From assembly GCF_003985155.1 (NCBI RefSeq), contig NZ_ML133686.1:32001-96000 (forward strand): a DNA stretch of 64,000 bases. Reading direction: 5' to 3'. The first letter of the stretch is position 1. Every line of letters starts with the position of its first letter. This document shows, in pieces, positions 8,352-16,556 of the stretch. Both the position numbers and the translations under genes were made by a program. Origin of the DNA: Rhizobium vallis. Its GTDB lineage: Bacteria > Pseudomonadota > Alphaproteobacteria > Rhizobiales > Rhizobiaceae. Under the pieces are notes generated by a model that saw only the letters and a program-made list of their open reading frames with translations, had not been told where the DNA came from and did no database searches.

Positions 8352-8720
8352 ATGACCAGCCCCAATCTGATAATCCTCTACGTCAAGGACCCTGCCGAAA
8401 GCGCCAGCTTTTACCGCAACCTCCTGAACCGCGAACCGGCCGTGGAGGCGCCGAATTTCGTCGCCTTCCCGCTCGACGGCGGCTTCACGCTCGGCCTCTG
8501 GCGGCGCAGCAAGGTCGAGCCGCAACCCTCCGCCATCGGCAATCGCGGCGAAGTGGCCTTCATGGTCGCGGGGGAAAATGCCGTTGCCAACCACTATGAG
8601 GACTGGCGCAAGCGCGGCCTGCCGATCGCCCAGGAACTGACCGAGCTCGATTTCGGCCCGACCTTCGTCGTGCTCGATCCGGACGGGCATCGGCTGCGCG
8701 TCTGTGAGCCGGATAAGTAA
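8352..8720 (+). CDS. VOC (glyoxalase/bleomycin-resistance fold) protein
   Basis: A 122-residue protein with two beta-alpha-beta-beta-beta VOC modules: NLIILYVKDPAESASFYRNL opens the first, and FVVLDPDGHRLRVCEPDK closes the second. In this branch, metal-binding positions of true glyoxalase I are only partly kept, so function may be ligand binding or detoxification. It forms a probable regulon with the DUF1127 gene under the adjacent YafY regulator. Start supported by GGGAGA upstream and the family-typical opening. Confidence 0.82.
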   Translation: MTSPNLIILYVKDPAESASFYRNLLNREPAVEAPNFVAFPLDGGFTLGLWRRSKVEPQPSAIGNRGEVAFMVAGENAVANHYEDWRKRGLPIAQELTELDFGPTFVVLDPDGHRLRVCEPDK

Positions 8721-8731
8721 TAGCTGAATGA

Positions 8732-8756
8732 CGAGGCCTGCCTAAAGCAGGCCTCG
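8732..8756. other. Strong hairpin between convergent VOC and pheA genes
   Basis: Ten-base perfect stem CGAGGCCTGC / GCAGGCCTCG with a five-base loop. It includes the last codons of pheA. Neither strand has a following T-run, so it is not a classical terminator, but it may stabilise both 3' ends. Confidence 0.5.
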
Positions 8757-9596
8757 CATCGGATGTCCCTTGTAGACGCCGAGGATGCGCACCTTCTCGG
8801 AGAAGAACCGCAATTCCTCCAAAGCCCGGCGGACGTTCGGATCGTTCGGATGGCCTTCGATATCGGCGTAAAACTGCGTCGCTACGAATTTTCCGCCGAG
8901 TTGGTAGCTTTCCAGTTTCGTCATGTTGATGTTGTTGGTGGCGAACCCGCCGAGCGCCTTGTAGAGCGCGGCCGGAATGTTGCGGACGTTGAAGACGAAG
9001 GTGGTGACGACCTTTTCTTCCGCCGAAGTTCGTTGCGCCCATTCCTCGTCGCGTGACAGGATGACGAAACGGGTGACGTTGTTTTCCGTATCCTCGACAT
9101 TTTCGGCAACGATCTCAAGCCCGTAGAGATCTGCGGCCAGGCGCGGCGCAAGCGCCGCCATCGACCGATCGCCGGTTTCCTTGACGAGTTTTGCAGCCCC
9201 TGCCGTGTCGCCGGCGATAACAGGTTTCCAGCCGTGAGAGCGCACGATCTTGCGGCACTGGCCGAGTGCGTGGATGTGGCTGTGCACCGTGCGGATCTCG
9301 TCCTTGGTAACACCCGGCAGCACCATCAGCTGGAAGCGGATCGGCATGAAATATTCGCCGATGATATGCAGCCGCGATTCCGGCAGCAGATGATGGATGT
9401 CGGCGACGCGGCCGGCGATGGTGTTCTCGATCGGGATCATCCCGATATCGGCATCGCCGTTGTCGACCGCCGTGAACGCATCCTCGAAAGTCTGGCAGGG
9501 CAGCGGCTCCATGGTCGGAAACATGTCGCGGCAGGCCATGTCCGAATTGGCGCCGAATTCGCCCTGGAAGGCGATCCTGTTAGTCTTGATATTCAT
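8742..9596 (-). CDS. pheA: Prephenate dehydratase
   Basis: Converts prephenate to phenylpyruvate in phenylalanine synthesis. A 284-residue monofunctional enzyme with no chorismate mutase domain. The catalytic part spans about 1-185 (IAFQGEFGANSDMA; IPIENTIAGRV; the TRF motif in NNVTRFVIL). The ACT regulatory domain follows (AALYKALGGFATNNINMTKL). The usual ESRP phenylalanine-binding motif reads ESYQ here, a variant that leaves feedback behaviour open. Start MNIKTNRIAFQGE at 9596 fits the family; the longer frame to 9809 lies in kdsB. It is ten bases downstream of kdsB. Confidence 0.95.
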   Translation of the reverse strand: MNIKTNRIAFQGEFGANSDMACRDMFPTMEPLPCQTFEDAFTAVDNGDADIGMIPIENTIAGRVADIHHLLPESRLHIIGEYFMPIRFQLMVLPGVTKDEIRTVHSHIHALGQCRKIVRSHGWKPVIAGDTAGAAKLVKETGDRSMAALAPRLAADLYGLEIVAENVEDTENNVTRFVILSRDEEWAQRTSAEEKVVTTFVFNVRNIPAALYKALGGFATNNINMTKLESYQLGGKFVATQFYADIEGHPNDPNVRRALEELRFFSEKVRILGVYKGHPMRGLL

Positions 9597-9606
9597 GATG
9601 TTTCCG

Positions 9607-10362
9607 TCAGTTCGACTTTGCGGAGAGGATGCGCCGCGCTTTTTCAAGGTCGGCCGGAGTATCGACACCGAGCGGAACTGTGTCAACGATCTCGGCATCG
9701 ATGCGCATGCCGGCTTCCAGCGCCCTGAGCTGCTCCAGCGATTCGCGCCGTTCGAGCGTCGAAGGGCCGAGCGAGACGAAGCGTTCCAGCGCTGCACGCC
9801 GATAGGCATAAAGGCCGATGTGGTGATAGAGCGGCCCCTGGCCGTGGGGCGCCGTCGCGCGCGTGAAGTAGAGTGCGTGCAGACGGGTCTCGGAGACCGG
9901 CGAACCGACGATCTTGACGATGTGCGGTGCGGTCTTGTCCTCTTCGTTGTCGATCTCGGTCGTCAGCGTGCCGATATCGACGGCCTCGTTCTGAAGAGGG
10001 CGCAGGGCTGCTCGCACGGTTTCCGGATCGATCGTCGGCAGGTCGCCCTGGACGTTGACGATGATTTTCGCCTTTCCATCAGGATCGACCTTCGTCAGCG
10101 CTTCGAAAATCCGGTCCGAACCCGATTGATGATCCTTGCTGGTCATGACGACCTCGAAGCCGGCTGCGGCCACCGTATCGAACACCTGCTGGTCATCGAC
10201 GGCAACGACGACGCGGCCGATGGCAGCCTCCCTGGCGCGCATCGCCACCTGCACGATCATCGACAGACCGCATATATCGGCGAGCGGCTTGCCTGGAAGC
10301 CGGGTGGAGGCCATCCGCGCCGGGATCAATACGAGCACGTCGTCTAAATTTGAATCACTCAT
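9607..10362 (-). CDS. kdsB: 3-deoxy-manno-octulosonate cytidylyltransferase
   Basis: Activates Kdo as CMP-Kdo for lipopolysaccharide inner-core synthesis in the cytoplasm. The 251-residue sequence has the nucleotide-binding start [20 protein letters not shown], the region [27 protein letters not shown], and the C-terminal [15 protein letters not shown], all typical of KdsB. It lies upstream of pheA on the same strand and diverges from cycM. Confidence 0.96.
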   Translation of the reverse strand: MSDSNLDDVLVLIPARMASTRLPGKPLADICGLSMIVQVAMRAREAAIGRVVVAVDDQQVFDTVAAAGFEVVMTSKDHQSGSDRIFEALTKVDPDGKAKIIVNVQGDLPTIDPETVRAALRPLQNEAVDIGTLTTEIDNEEDKTAPHIVKIVGSPVSETRLHALYFTRATAPHGQGPLYHHIGLYAYRRAALERFVSLGPSTLERRESLEQLRALEAGMRIDAEIVDTVPLGVDTPADLEKARRILSAKSN

Positions 10363-10516
10363 TGTTCGGGCCTTCTATTCCGGGCTGAAAAGTGTCAAAA
10401 AGTCTCACGCACAAGACCATTTAGACAGTTGCAACGATCCGCCAAAAGACATAGGTTCCGCGCGATTTCAAGATGGTCCGGTTTATGGTCTGCCGGCTGC
10501 AAGGGGAGCATTGCAG

Positions 10517-11083
10517 ATGAATTCATACGTCAATACGGCCGTGGGGGCACTGCTCGGAACGATTTTCGTTCTGATGTCGGTCTCTATCGCGTCCGAAGGG
10601 ATCTTCCATTCCGAAGCGCCGGAGAAGGAAGGTTTCGCGATCGTTGCCGAAGAGGCGTCCGCCGCTGGCGGTGAAGCTGCGCCTGCCGCCGCTGCCGTTC
10701 CGATCGCGCAATTGCTCGCTTCTGCAGATGCCAAGGCCGGTGAAACGGTCTTCAAGAAGTGTCAGGCCTGTCATGACGGCACCAAAGGGGGACCGAACAA
10801 GGTCGGTCCTAACCTCTTTGGTGTCGTAGATCGCCCGATCGCCTCGCATGAGGGCTTCGCCTATTCCGCTCCCATGAAGGATTTCTCCAAGGGCAGCTCT
10901 GAAAAGTGGACCTTCGAGAACCTGAACAAGTTCCTGACCGCGCCGAAGAAGGACGTTCCCGGCACGGCGATGGGCTTTGCAGGCCTGCCGAAGGATCAGG
11001 ATCGCGCCAACGTCATACTTTACCTGCACACGCTCGCCGATTCGCCGGTGCCGCTGCCGGACCCGAAGACGGCGACGCAGTAA
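10517..11083 (+). CDS. cycM: Membrane-anchored cytochrome c, CycM type
   Basis: A 188-residue c-type cytochrome. Residues about 5-28 form an uncleaved signal anchor; an Ala-rich linker follows; the class I haem domain begins near residue 72 with the haem-binding CQACH and ends with the axial Met in GTAMGFAGL. Such cytochromes carry electrons from the bc1 complex to terminal oxidase in rhizobia. A run of GGGGAG precedes the ATG. A terminator follows the stop. Confidence 0.92.
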   Translation: MNSYVNTAVGALLGTIFVLMSVSIASEGIFHSEAPEKEGFAIVAEEASAAGGEAAPAAAAVPIAQLLASADAKAGETVFKKCQACHDGTKGGPNKVGPNLFGVVDRPIASHEGFAYSAPMKDFSKGSSEKWTFENLNKFLTAPKKDVPGTAMGFAGLPKDQDRANVILYLHTLADSPVPLPDPKTATQ

Positions 11084-11111
11084 AAGCCGTCACTCAGTCG
11101 CATGAGATGGG

Positions 11112-11137
11112 AAGCCCGGCCGCAAGCCGGGCTTTTT
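11112..11137 (+). terminator. Rho-independent terminator of cycM
   Basis: Nine-base stem AAGCCCGGC / GCCGGGCTT, five-base loop, then TTTG. It lies 28 bases after the cycM stop and 19 bases beyond the end of the convergent AEC gene, and may serve both. Confidence 0.8.
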
Positions 11138-11155
11138 GTTGTTCCTGGTACAGGT

Positions 11156-12103
11156 TCACGCGCCCAGGAAATAGGCCCAGAGCGAGACGGTAATGGCGCC
11201 GAGCGCCGTCGTCACCGAGATCGTCGAGGCGGCAAGGCTGTGGCCGACGCCGAAACGATTGGCGATCAGCCAGGCATTGACCCCCGTCGGCACCGAGGAG
11301 GTCAGCACGATTGCCGCCGTCCATTCGTTGCTGAGGCCAAGGAGGTGGCTCGCCGTCCAGACGCAGCCGGGCAACAGCAGCAGTTTGAGGCTCGATGTCA
11401 CGCTGGCAATGCCGAGATTGCCGGAGACGCCGTATCTCTCCAGCGCCATGCCGAGCGATATCAGCGCCGCCGGGCCGGCAATGCCGGCGATCTGACCGAC
11501 GACCGTTGCTAACGCCGTCGGCATGGTGAGACCGGAGAGATGCATGGCCATGCCGGCCGCAAGGCCGATCACCAGCGGATTGCGGATGAGATTGACGGCG
11601 ATCTGGCGAAGTACGAACACCATGCTGCGATCGCTTTTGCCGGCGATCTTCCGCTCCGCATGCTCCATCAGCACCGTGCCGGCGACCATCATCACGGGCA
11701 GATGCACGGCGAGCAGGATCGACAGCGCCACCAGTCCCTCGTCGCCGACGGTCCGTTGGACGAGCGGCAGGCCGATGAAGACGTTGTTGGCAAAGGCCGA
11801 GGAAACGCCGGCCAGCACGCCGATCCGTTCGTCGCGGCCGAAGAGGCGCGTAGCGGCGATATGACCGGCCGTCCAGGTGATGGCGACGCCGGAGAAATAG
11901 ACGATCCAGAGCCGGAAGGGTGAAGCGCCGTGGAAATCAGCCTCGGCGATGGTGCGGAAAAGCAGGAGCGGCACGGCGATCTTGAAGACGAATTCGCTAA
12001 GCCCGTCGCCGACATTCGACGCCATCAAGCCGCTGCGGACGATCACCCAGCCGATAAGAATCAGGATGAAGATGGGAAGGACGTCGAGAATGATGGCTGA
12101 CAT
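11156..12103 (-). CDS. AEC family transporter (auxin efflux carrier fold)
   Basis: A 315-residue membrane protein with about ten hydrophobic segments in two five-helix halves, the AEC layout. The first segment (IILDVLPIFILILIGWVIVR) is the family opening. The second half has LASATVVGQIAGIAGPAALI-like and GVNAWLIANRF segments. Members export organic acids or amino-acid-like anions; the substrate here cannot be assigned. No operon partner is evident; it converges with cycM and diverges from the adenosine kinase region. Confidence 0.85.
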   Translation of the reverse strand: MSAIILDVLPIFILILIGWVIVRSGLMASNVGDGLSEFVFKIAVPLLLFRTIAEADFHGASPFRLWIVYFSGVAITWTAGHIAATRLFGRDERIGVLAGVSSAFANNVFIGLPLVQRTVGDEGLVALSILLAVHLPVMMVAGTVLMEHAERKIAGKSDRSMVFVLRQIAVNLIRNPLVIGLAAGMAMHLSGLTMPTALATVVGQIAGIAGPAALISLGMALERYGVSGNLGIASVTSSLKLLLLPGCVWTASHLLGLSNEWTAAIVLTSSVPTGVNAWLIANRFGVGHSLAASTISVTTALGAITVSLWAYFLGA

Positions 12104-12525
12104 GGGGGAGGCTGCTTTGCTCGGGGGAGTGTCCGATCTCTAACAGCAAACAGCCTGGATTGAAAAGGCAAACGCGGGCCGCTCCCGGCAACTCCGGCAT
12201 CCGCACGCAAAAAAAGCGGGCTCGGCCCGCTTTTCCGCTCCGGCTCCGCCGGATATCCGGATCGCGAAGCTGCCAGTTCATCCGTGGTCAGCATCGCGCC
12301 GGCAAGATCGAAGGGATCATCCCTCACGCATCCGGCTGCAACCAAAAGCTGCCCATGCCGGTCTTGTTGCGAGTATTTCTAGATATTGAAGATGACAAGG
12401 GCGTGACGAATAGGCGGCACTTTTGCGAAGAAATAGCTGGCCCATTCACCATTTAACCTTCCAAACCGGCGAAATTTCGCTAAGACCAAACCCCGGCTAT
12501 CACAAAAACCGGGGCTCCCCATTTC
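12104..12525. other. Intergenic region between AEC carrier and adenosine kinase
   Basis: A 422-base gap between divergent genes. It holds a strong minus-strand terminator (12207-12234), a 20-base box repeated at 26287 (at 12271-12290), and a short hairpin (CCCCGG at 12491, CCGGGG at 12509) just before the adenosine kinase ATG. I see no convincing protein-coding gene. Confidence 0.7.
12207..12290 (-). ncRNA. Candidate small RNA or leader with shared 20-base box (copy A)
   Basis: On the minus strand the box TGACCACGGATGAACTGGCA (12290 down to 12271) is followed after 36 bases by a terminator: AAAAGCGGGC, loop CGA, GCCCGCTTTT, then further T residues to seven in all. No annotated gene on this strand needs a terminator here, because the AEC gene starts beyond it and the kinase is on the other strand. 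The identical box precedes another terminator at 26287. A small RNA is the simplest reading; the 5' end is not defined. Confidence 0.4.
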
Positions 12526-13518
12526 ATGACAAGATTCGATGTTCTGACAGTCGGCAACGCAATCGTGGATATCATTGCCCGTTGCGACGACCAGTTCCTC
12601 ATTGACAACCAGATCACCAAGGCGGCGATGAACCTCATCGATGCCGAACGCGCTGAACTTCTCTATTCGCGCATGGGACCGGCCCTCGAAGCCTCCGGCG
12701 GCAGCGCCGGCAATACGGCAGCGGGCGTGGCTAACCTCGGTGGAAGGGCTGCCTATTTCGGCAATGTCGCCGCAGATCAGCTCGGCGATATCTTCACGCA
12801 CGATATCCGCGCCCAGGGCGTTCACTATCAGACCCGGCCCAAGGGCACCTTCCCGCCGACGGCGCGTTCGATGATCTTCGTCACCGAGGACGGCGAGCGT
12901 TCGATGAACACCTATCTCGGCGCCTGCGTCGAGCTCGGCCCCGAAGATGTCGAGGCCGATGTCGTTGCCGACGCCAAGGTCACCTATTTCGAAGGTTATC
13001 TCTGGGATCCGCCGCGCGCCAAGGAAGCGATTCTCGATTGCGCCCGCATCGCCCATGAAAACGGCCGCGAAATGTCGATGACGCTCTCCGACAGCTTCTG
13101 CGTCGGCCGCTATCGCGGCGAATTCCTCGATCTGATGCGTTCCGGCAAGGTCGATATCGTCTTCGCCAATCGCCAGGAAGCGCTGTCGCTCTACGAAACC
13201 GATGATTTCGAAGAGGCGCTAAACAGGATCGCCGCCGATTGCAAGATCGCCGCCGTGACGATGAGCGAGCACGGTGCCGTCATCCTGAGGGGCCGCGAAC
13301 GTTATTACGTCGATGCGATCAAGATCAGGGAAGTGGTGGATACGACCGGTGCCGGCGATCTCTTCGCCTCCGGCTTCCTCTATGGCTATACACAGGGTCG
13401 TTCGCTGGAAGATTGCGGCAAGCTCGGTTGCCTCGCCGCCGGCATCGTCATCCAGCAGATCGGTCCGCGTCCGATGACCTCGCTTTCCGAGGCCGCCAAA
13501 CAGGCAGGACTTATTTGA
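12526..13518 (+). CDS. Adenosine kinase, PfkB family
   Basis: A 330-residue PfkB-type sugar kinase, closest in pattern to the adenosine kinases of alphaproteobacteria, which phosphorylate adenosine to AMP for purine salvage. Motifs: VLTVGNAIVDIIARCDD at the start, the glycine pair region ASGGSAGNTAAGVANLGG, and the PfkB signature with catalytic Asp in VVDTTGAGDLFASGFLYG. The ATG at 12526 gives the usual start. Its last eight bases overlap the end of the convergent SH3 gene. Confidence 0.9.
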   Translation: MTRFDVLTVGNAIVDIIARCDDQFLIDNQITKAAMNLIDAERAELLYSRMGPALEASGGSAGNTAAGVANLGGRAAYFGNVAADQLGDIFTHDIRAQGVHYQTRPKGTFPPTARSMIFVTEDGERSMNTYLGACVELGPEDVEADVVADAKVTYFEGYLWDPPRAKEAILDCARIAHENGREMSMTLSDSFCVGRYRGEFLDLMRSGKVDIVFANRQEALSLYETDDFEEALNRIAADCKIAAVTMSEHGAVILRGRERYYVDAIKIREVVDTTGAGDLFASGFLYGYTQGRSLEDCGKLGCLAAGIVIQQIGPRPMTSLSEAAKQAGLI

Positions 13519-14050
13519 AAGCTTCGCCCGGATAGGCGCCCCAAATCTCCGACTGCGCCACCCAGCCCGAGGCGCCGTCGGTTTCAGCGCGGCACCAGTC
13601 GCCGTTGCACTCGCCGATCATCAGCATTACGCCTGGTTCCAGCTTGGCGACGACCGAGGCCGAGGGCTGCGCCTCGCGGCGCAGATTGACGTAGATGCCC
13701 TTGCCTTTGGTCTTCATCCACGGAGCGGCGATGGCCGCGCGCTGGCCCGACAGCAGCGACTGGTTGACCCAGCCTTCGGTGCCGTCGGCATCGCGGATGC
13801 GGCGCCAGTTGTCATATTCCTGGATGATCTCCACCGGCAGGCCGGATTTCAAATACATCCATGAAACGGCATAGTCGGTTCCCGGGCCGATGCGCAGGTT
13901 GACGCGCTTGGATTTCAGGGTGACGAATCGCGGCAACGGCAGTCCGCTCGGCCCCTTGGCCGCTTGCGCATGGGCAAATTCGACCGCTCCGAGCGATGCG
14001 GACAGAGCGATCGCGAAGGCGAGGCAGGACTTCAGGGCTTTGCTGCGCAT
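13511..14050 (-). CDS. Exported SH3-domain protein
   Basis: A 179-residue exported protein. A signal peptide ends near EFAHAQA. Two bacterial SH3 domains follow: residues about 45-100 (SKRVNLRIGPGTDYAVSWMY, WRRIRDADGTEGWVNQSLL) and about 110-175 (IYVNLRREAQPSASVVAKLE, WCRAETDGASGWVAQSEIWG). SH3b proteins of this kind bind cell-wall material. This layout is widely kept in Rhizobiales beside the hydroxyacid dehydrogenase gene. It converges with adenosine kinase and overlaps it by eight bases. Confidence 0.85.
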   Translation of the reverse strand: MRSKALKSCLAFAIALSASLGAVEFAHAQAAKGPSGLPLPRFVTLKSKRVNLRIGPGTDYAVSWMYLKSGLPVEIIQEYDNWRRIRDADGTEGWVNQSLLSGQRAAIAAPWMKTKGKGIYVNLRREAQPSASVVAKLEPGVMLMIGECNGDWCRAETDGASGWVAQSEIWGAYPGEAFK

Positions 14051-14235
14051 GGAGGCTTCCGTTTGCTCGAATCGGCGGGCAGACTAGGCCTGCTCGCTCT
14101 CCGGGCACTGACATCCCCTGGCTGCACCACGAGTTTTGTTTGTCTTCGCGTGCGGGTCTGGTAGAAAATGCCCGGAATGGGAAAATTATCACCCCTCTTG
14201 GTTAAAGACCTCTGAACAAGGCACCACAGGCAGCC

Positions 14236-15237
14236 ATGACAGCGAAGAAAAAACCGAAGGTCTACATCACCCGGAAACTGCCGGATGCCGTCGAAACCCG
14301 CATGCGCGAGCTGTTCGACGCCGAGCTGAACATCGACGATACGCCGCGCTCCGTTCCCGAGCTGATCGCAGCCGTCAGGACCGCCGACGTGCTGGTGCCG
14401 ACCGTCACCGATCGCATTGACGCCGCACTGATCGAAGAGGCGGGACCGCAGATGAAGCTGATTGCGAGCTTCTCCAACGGCACCGATCATATCGACGTCG
14501 AGGCGGCAGCGCGCAAGGGCATCACCGTCACCAACACGCCGAACGTCCTGACGGACGATACCGCCGACATGACGATGGCGCTGATTCTCGCAGTGCCGAG
14601 AAGGCTCGGCGAAGGTGCGCGCGTGCTGACCGACAAGCCGGGCGAATGGGCCGGCTGGTCTCCGACCTGGATGCTTGGCCGGCGCATTCACGGCAAACGG
14701 ATCGGGATCGTCGGCATGGGACGCATCGGCACGGCGGTCGCCCGCCGCGCCAAGGCTTTCGGTCTTTCGATCCACTACCACAACCGCAAGCGCGTCAATC
14801 CGGCCGTCGAGGACGAGCTGGAGGCGACCTATTGGGAAAGCCTCGACCAGATGCTCGCCCGCGTCGACATTGTTTCGATCAATTGCCCCTCGACGCCTGC
14901 GACCTTTCACCTGATCTCGGCGCGCCGCCTGGCGCTGCTGCAGCCGACGGCCTATATCGTCAATACCGCGCGCGGCGACGTGGTCGACGAAACCGCGCTG
15001 ATCAAATGCCTGAGGGAGGGCAAGATCGCCGGCGCCGGCCTCGACGTCTTCGAAAACGAGCCCGCCGTCAATCCGAAGCTCGTCAAGCTCGCCAATGAGG
15101 GCAAGGTCGTGCTGCTGCCGCATATGAGTTCGGCGACGATCGAAGGCCGTATCGACATGGGCGACAAGGTCATCATCAATATCCGTACCTTCATCGACGG
15201 CCACAGGCCGCCGAACCGGGTGCTGCCGGGTCGTTAA
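14236..15237 (+). CDS. D-2-hydroxyacid dehydrogenase (glyoxylate reductase type)
   Basis: A 333-residue NAD(P)-dependent D-isomer 2-hydroxyacid dehydrogenase of the glyoxylate/hydroxypyruvate reductase branch. Substrate loop FSNGTDHIDVEAA; Rossmann motif GIVGMGRIGTAVARRAKAFG; catalytic Arg in NTARGDVVDE, Glu in GLDVFENEP, and His in LLPHMSSAT. It would reduce glyoxylate or hydroxypyruvate. The leader holds a poor ribosome site, but the opening MTAKKKPKVYITRKLP is typical of rhizobial homologues. Confidence 0.9.
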   Translation: MTAKKKPKVYITRKLPDAVETRMRELFDAELNIDDTPRSVPELIAAVRTADVLVPTVTDRIDAALIEEAGPQMKLIASFSNGTDHIDVEAAARKGITVTNTPNVLTDDTADMTMALILAVPRRLGEGARVLTDKPGEWAGWSPTWMLGRRIHGKRIGIVGMGRIGTAVARRAKAFGLSIHYHNRKRVNPAVEDELEATYWESLDQMLARVDIVSINCPSTPATFHLISARRLALLQPTAYIVNTARGDVVDETALIKCLREGKIAGAGLDVFENEPAVNPKLVKLANEGKVVLLPHMSSATIEGRIDMGDKVIINIRTFIDGHRPPNRVLPGR

Positions 15238-15267
15238 GGAATCCCGGACCGAATCGGCCGATGCTCG

Positions 15268-15741
15268 TCAGCGAGCAAGGACCTTCCGCATCTCGACGAA
15301 GGTCGTCCTGGCAAAACCGGGATGCGCCTTCTCGGCGGTTCTGGAAAATCCCCAGGCGGCGAAGACGGCATGATTGTCGGTAAGCTCGATACGTGTCTCC
15401 AGCCGCAGGGCGGGAAGATCAAGCGCTGCAGCCGTTTCCTCCGCAATCGCCAGCAGCCGCCTGCCGAGGCCCTCGCCCTGCGCTGTGGGGAGAACGGCGA
15501 GCTTGCCGACATAGAGACAATCGGCCTCCGGTCGCAGGAACAGGCAGCCTGTCAGCTTTCCCTCCTCGATCGCAACATGCCCGATCTCGGCCTCGGCCTT
15601 TTCGGCCAGCGCTTGCGCCGTCAGGCGGAGGGCGGACGATGGCGGGTCGATCCGACCGTTCATCGAGGCAAAGGCGGCAAGAATGAGGGCGAGAAGCTCG
15701 TCCCAGCGCGTGAAGCTCCGGTCGAGACGGATGATCGTCAT
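15268..15741 (-). CDS. GNAT family N-acetyltransferase
   Basis: A 157-residue GNAT protein: LYVGKLAVLPTAQGEGLGRR is motif A, and LETRIELTDNHAVFAAWGFS is motif B. Substrate unknown. Its ATG overlaps the stop of the MoeB/ThiF-like gene as ATGA, so it is the third member of a coupled recF-moeB-GNAT set. Confidence 0.87.
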   Translation of the reverse strand: MTIIRLDRSFTRWDELLALILAAFASMNGRIDPPSSALRLTAQALAEKAEAEIGHVAIEEGKLTGCLFLRPEADCLYVGKLAVLPTAQGEGLGRRLLAIAEETAAALDLPALRLETRIELTDNHAVFAAWGFSRTAEKAHPGFARTTFVEMRKVLAR

Positions 15742-16556
15742 CCCGCCTGCCTTGTGCGGCGGCGTTTGTAGCGGACCGTTTCGAACCGGGCCGACAGTGC
15801 GTCGTAAAGCAGCAGCCGTCCGATCAGCGGCTCGCCGCTGCCGGTGACGAGCTTGATCGCCTCCATCGCCATCATCGTGCCGATGACGCCGGTGAGCGCA
15901 CCGATGATGCCGGCCTCGGCGCAGGAGGGGATCAGCCCCGCTGGCGGCGCTTCCGGAAAGAGATCGCGGTATCCGGGGTTGGGCGTCCCATCCTCAGCGG
16001 TCTCATAGGGTTTCAGGACCGTCAGCGAACCGTCGAAACGCCCGACGGCGCCAGTGACGAGCGGGATGCGCGCTTCATCAGCCGCATCGGCTGCGGCATA
16101 ACGCGTGTCGAAATTGTCGGAGCCGTCGATCAGCAAATCGAAGCCCGACAGCTGTCGTCGGGCGGTCTCCCGCGAAAAGCGTTCGTCGAAGCGGATGAGC
16201 CGGACGTGCGGGTTGAGTCTCGTAATGGCGAGGGCAGCGCTCTCGGTCTTCAACTCCCCGATCGTGCCCGAATCGTGGATGACCTGACGCTGCAGGTTCG
16301 AAAGCGATACGCGGTCGTCGTCGACGATGCCGAGCGTGCCGACGCCGGCTGCGGCCAGATATTGCAGGATCGGCGCACCGAGGCCACCGGCGCCGATCAC
16401 CAGCACGCGGGCGGCTTTCAGCTTCTGCTGGCCTGCGCCGCCGATCTCGGGAAGCAGGATGTGACGGTGATAGCGGGCGATTTCGTCGGGGCTGAGCGGT
16501 TCCATGGCGCCGACCTTATCATGGCCTCCGCTGCCGGGAAAAGTCGCTCCGGTCAT
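15738..16556 (-). CDS. MoeB/ThiF/HesA-type adenylyltransferase lacking zinc cysteines
   Basis: A 272-residue E1-like enzyme that adenylates the C-terminal glycine of a MoaD- or ThiS-like sulphur carrier. ATP-binding loop VIGAGGLGAPILQYLAAAGV; the region VSLSNLQRQVIHDSGTIG; catalytic block IDGSDNFDTRYAAADAA. The zinc-binding Cys pairs of E. coli MoeB are absent: YRCL is YRDL here, and the C-terminal CxxC is missing. No rhodanese domain follows. The start at 16556 has GGAAGGG seven bases upstream and overlaps the recF stop as ATGA. An ATG at 16505 matches the common family start and is an alternative. Confidence 0.88.
   Translation of the reverse strand: MTGATFPGSGGHDKVGAMEPLSPDEIARYHRHILLPEIGGAGQQKLKAARVLVIGAGGLGAPILQYLAAAGVGTLGIVDDDRVSLSNLQRQVIHDSGTIGELKTESAALAITRLNPHVRLIRFDERFSRETARRQLSGFDLLIDGSDNFDTRYAAADAADEARIPLVTGAVGRFDGSLTVLKPYETAEDGTPNPGYRDLFPEAPPAGLIPSCAEAGIIGALTGVIGTMMAMEAIKLVTGSGEPLIGRLLLYDALSARFETVRYKRRRTRQAG

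Noticed and set aside
8732..8756. Hairpin as a standard terminator
   Set aside because: The stem is strong but there is no T-run on either strand, so it is listed only as a hairpin.
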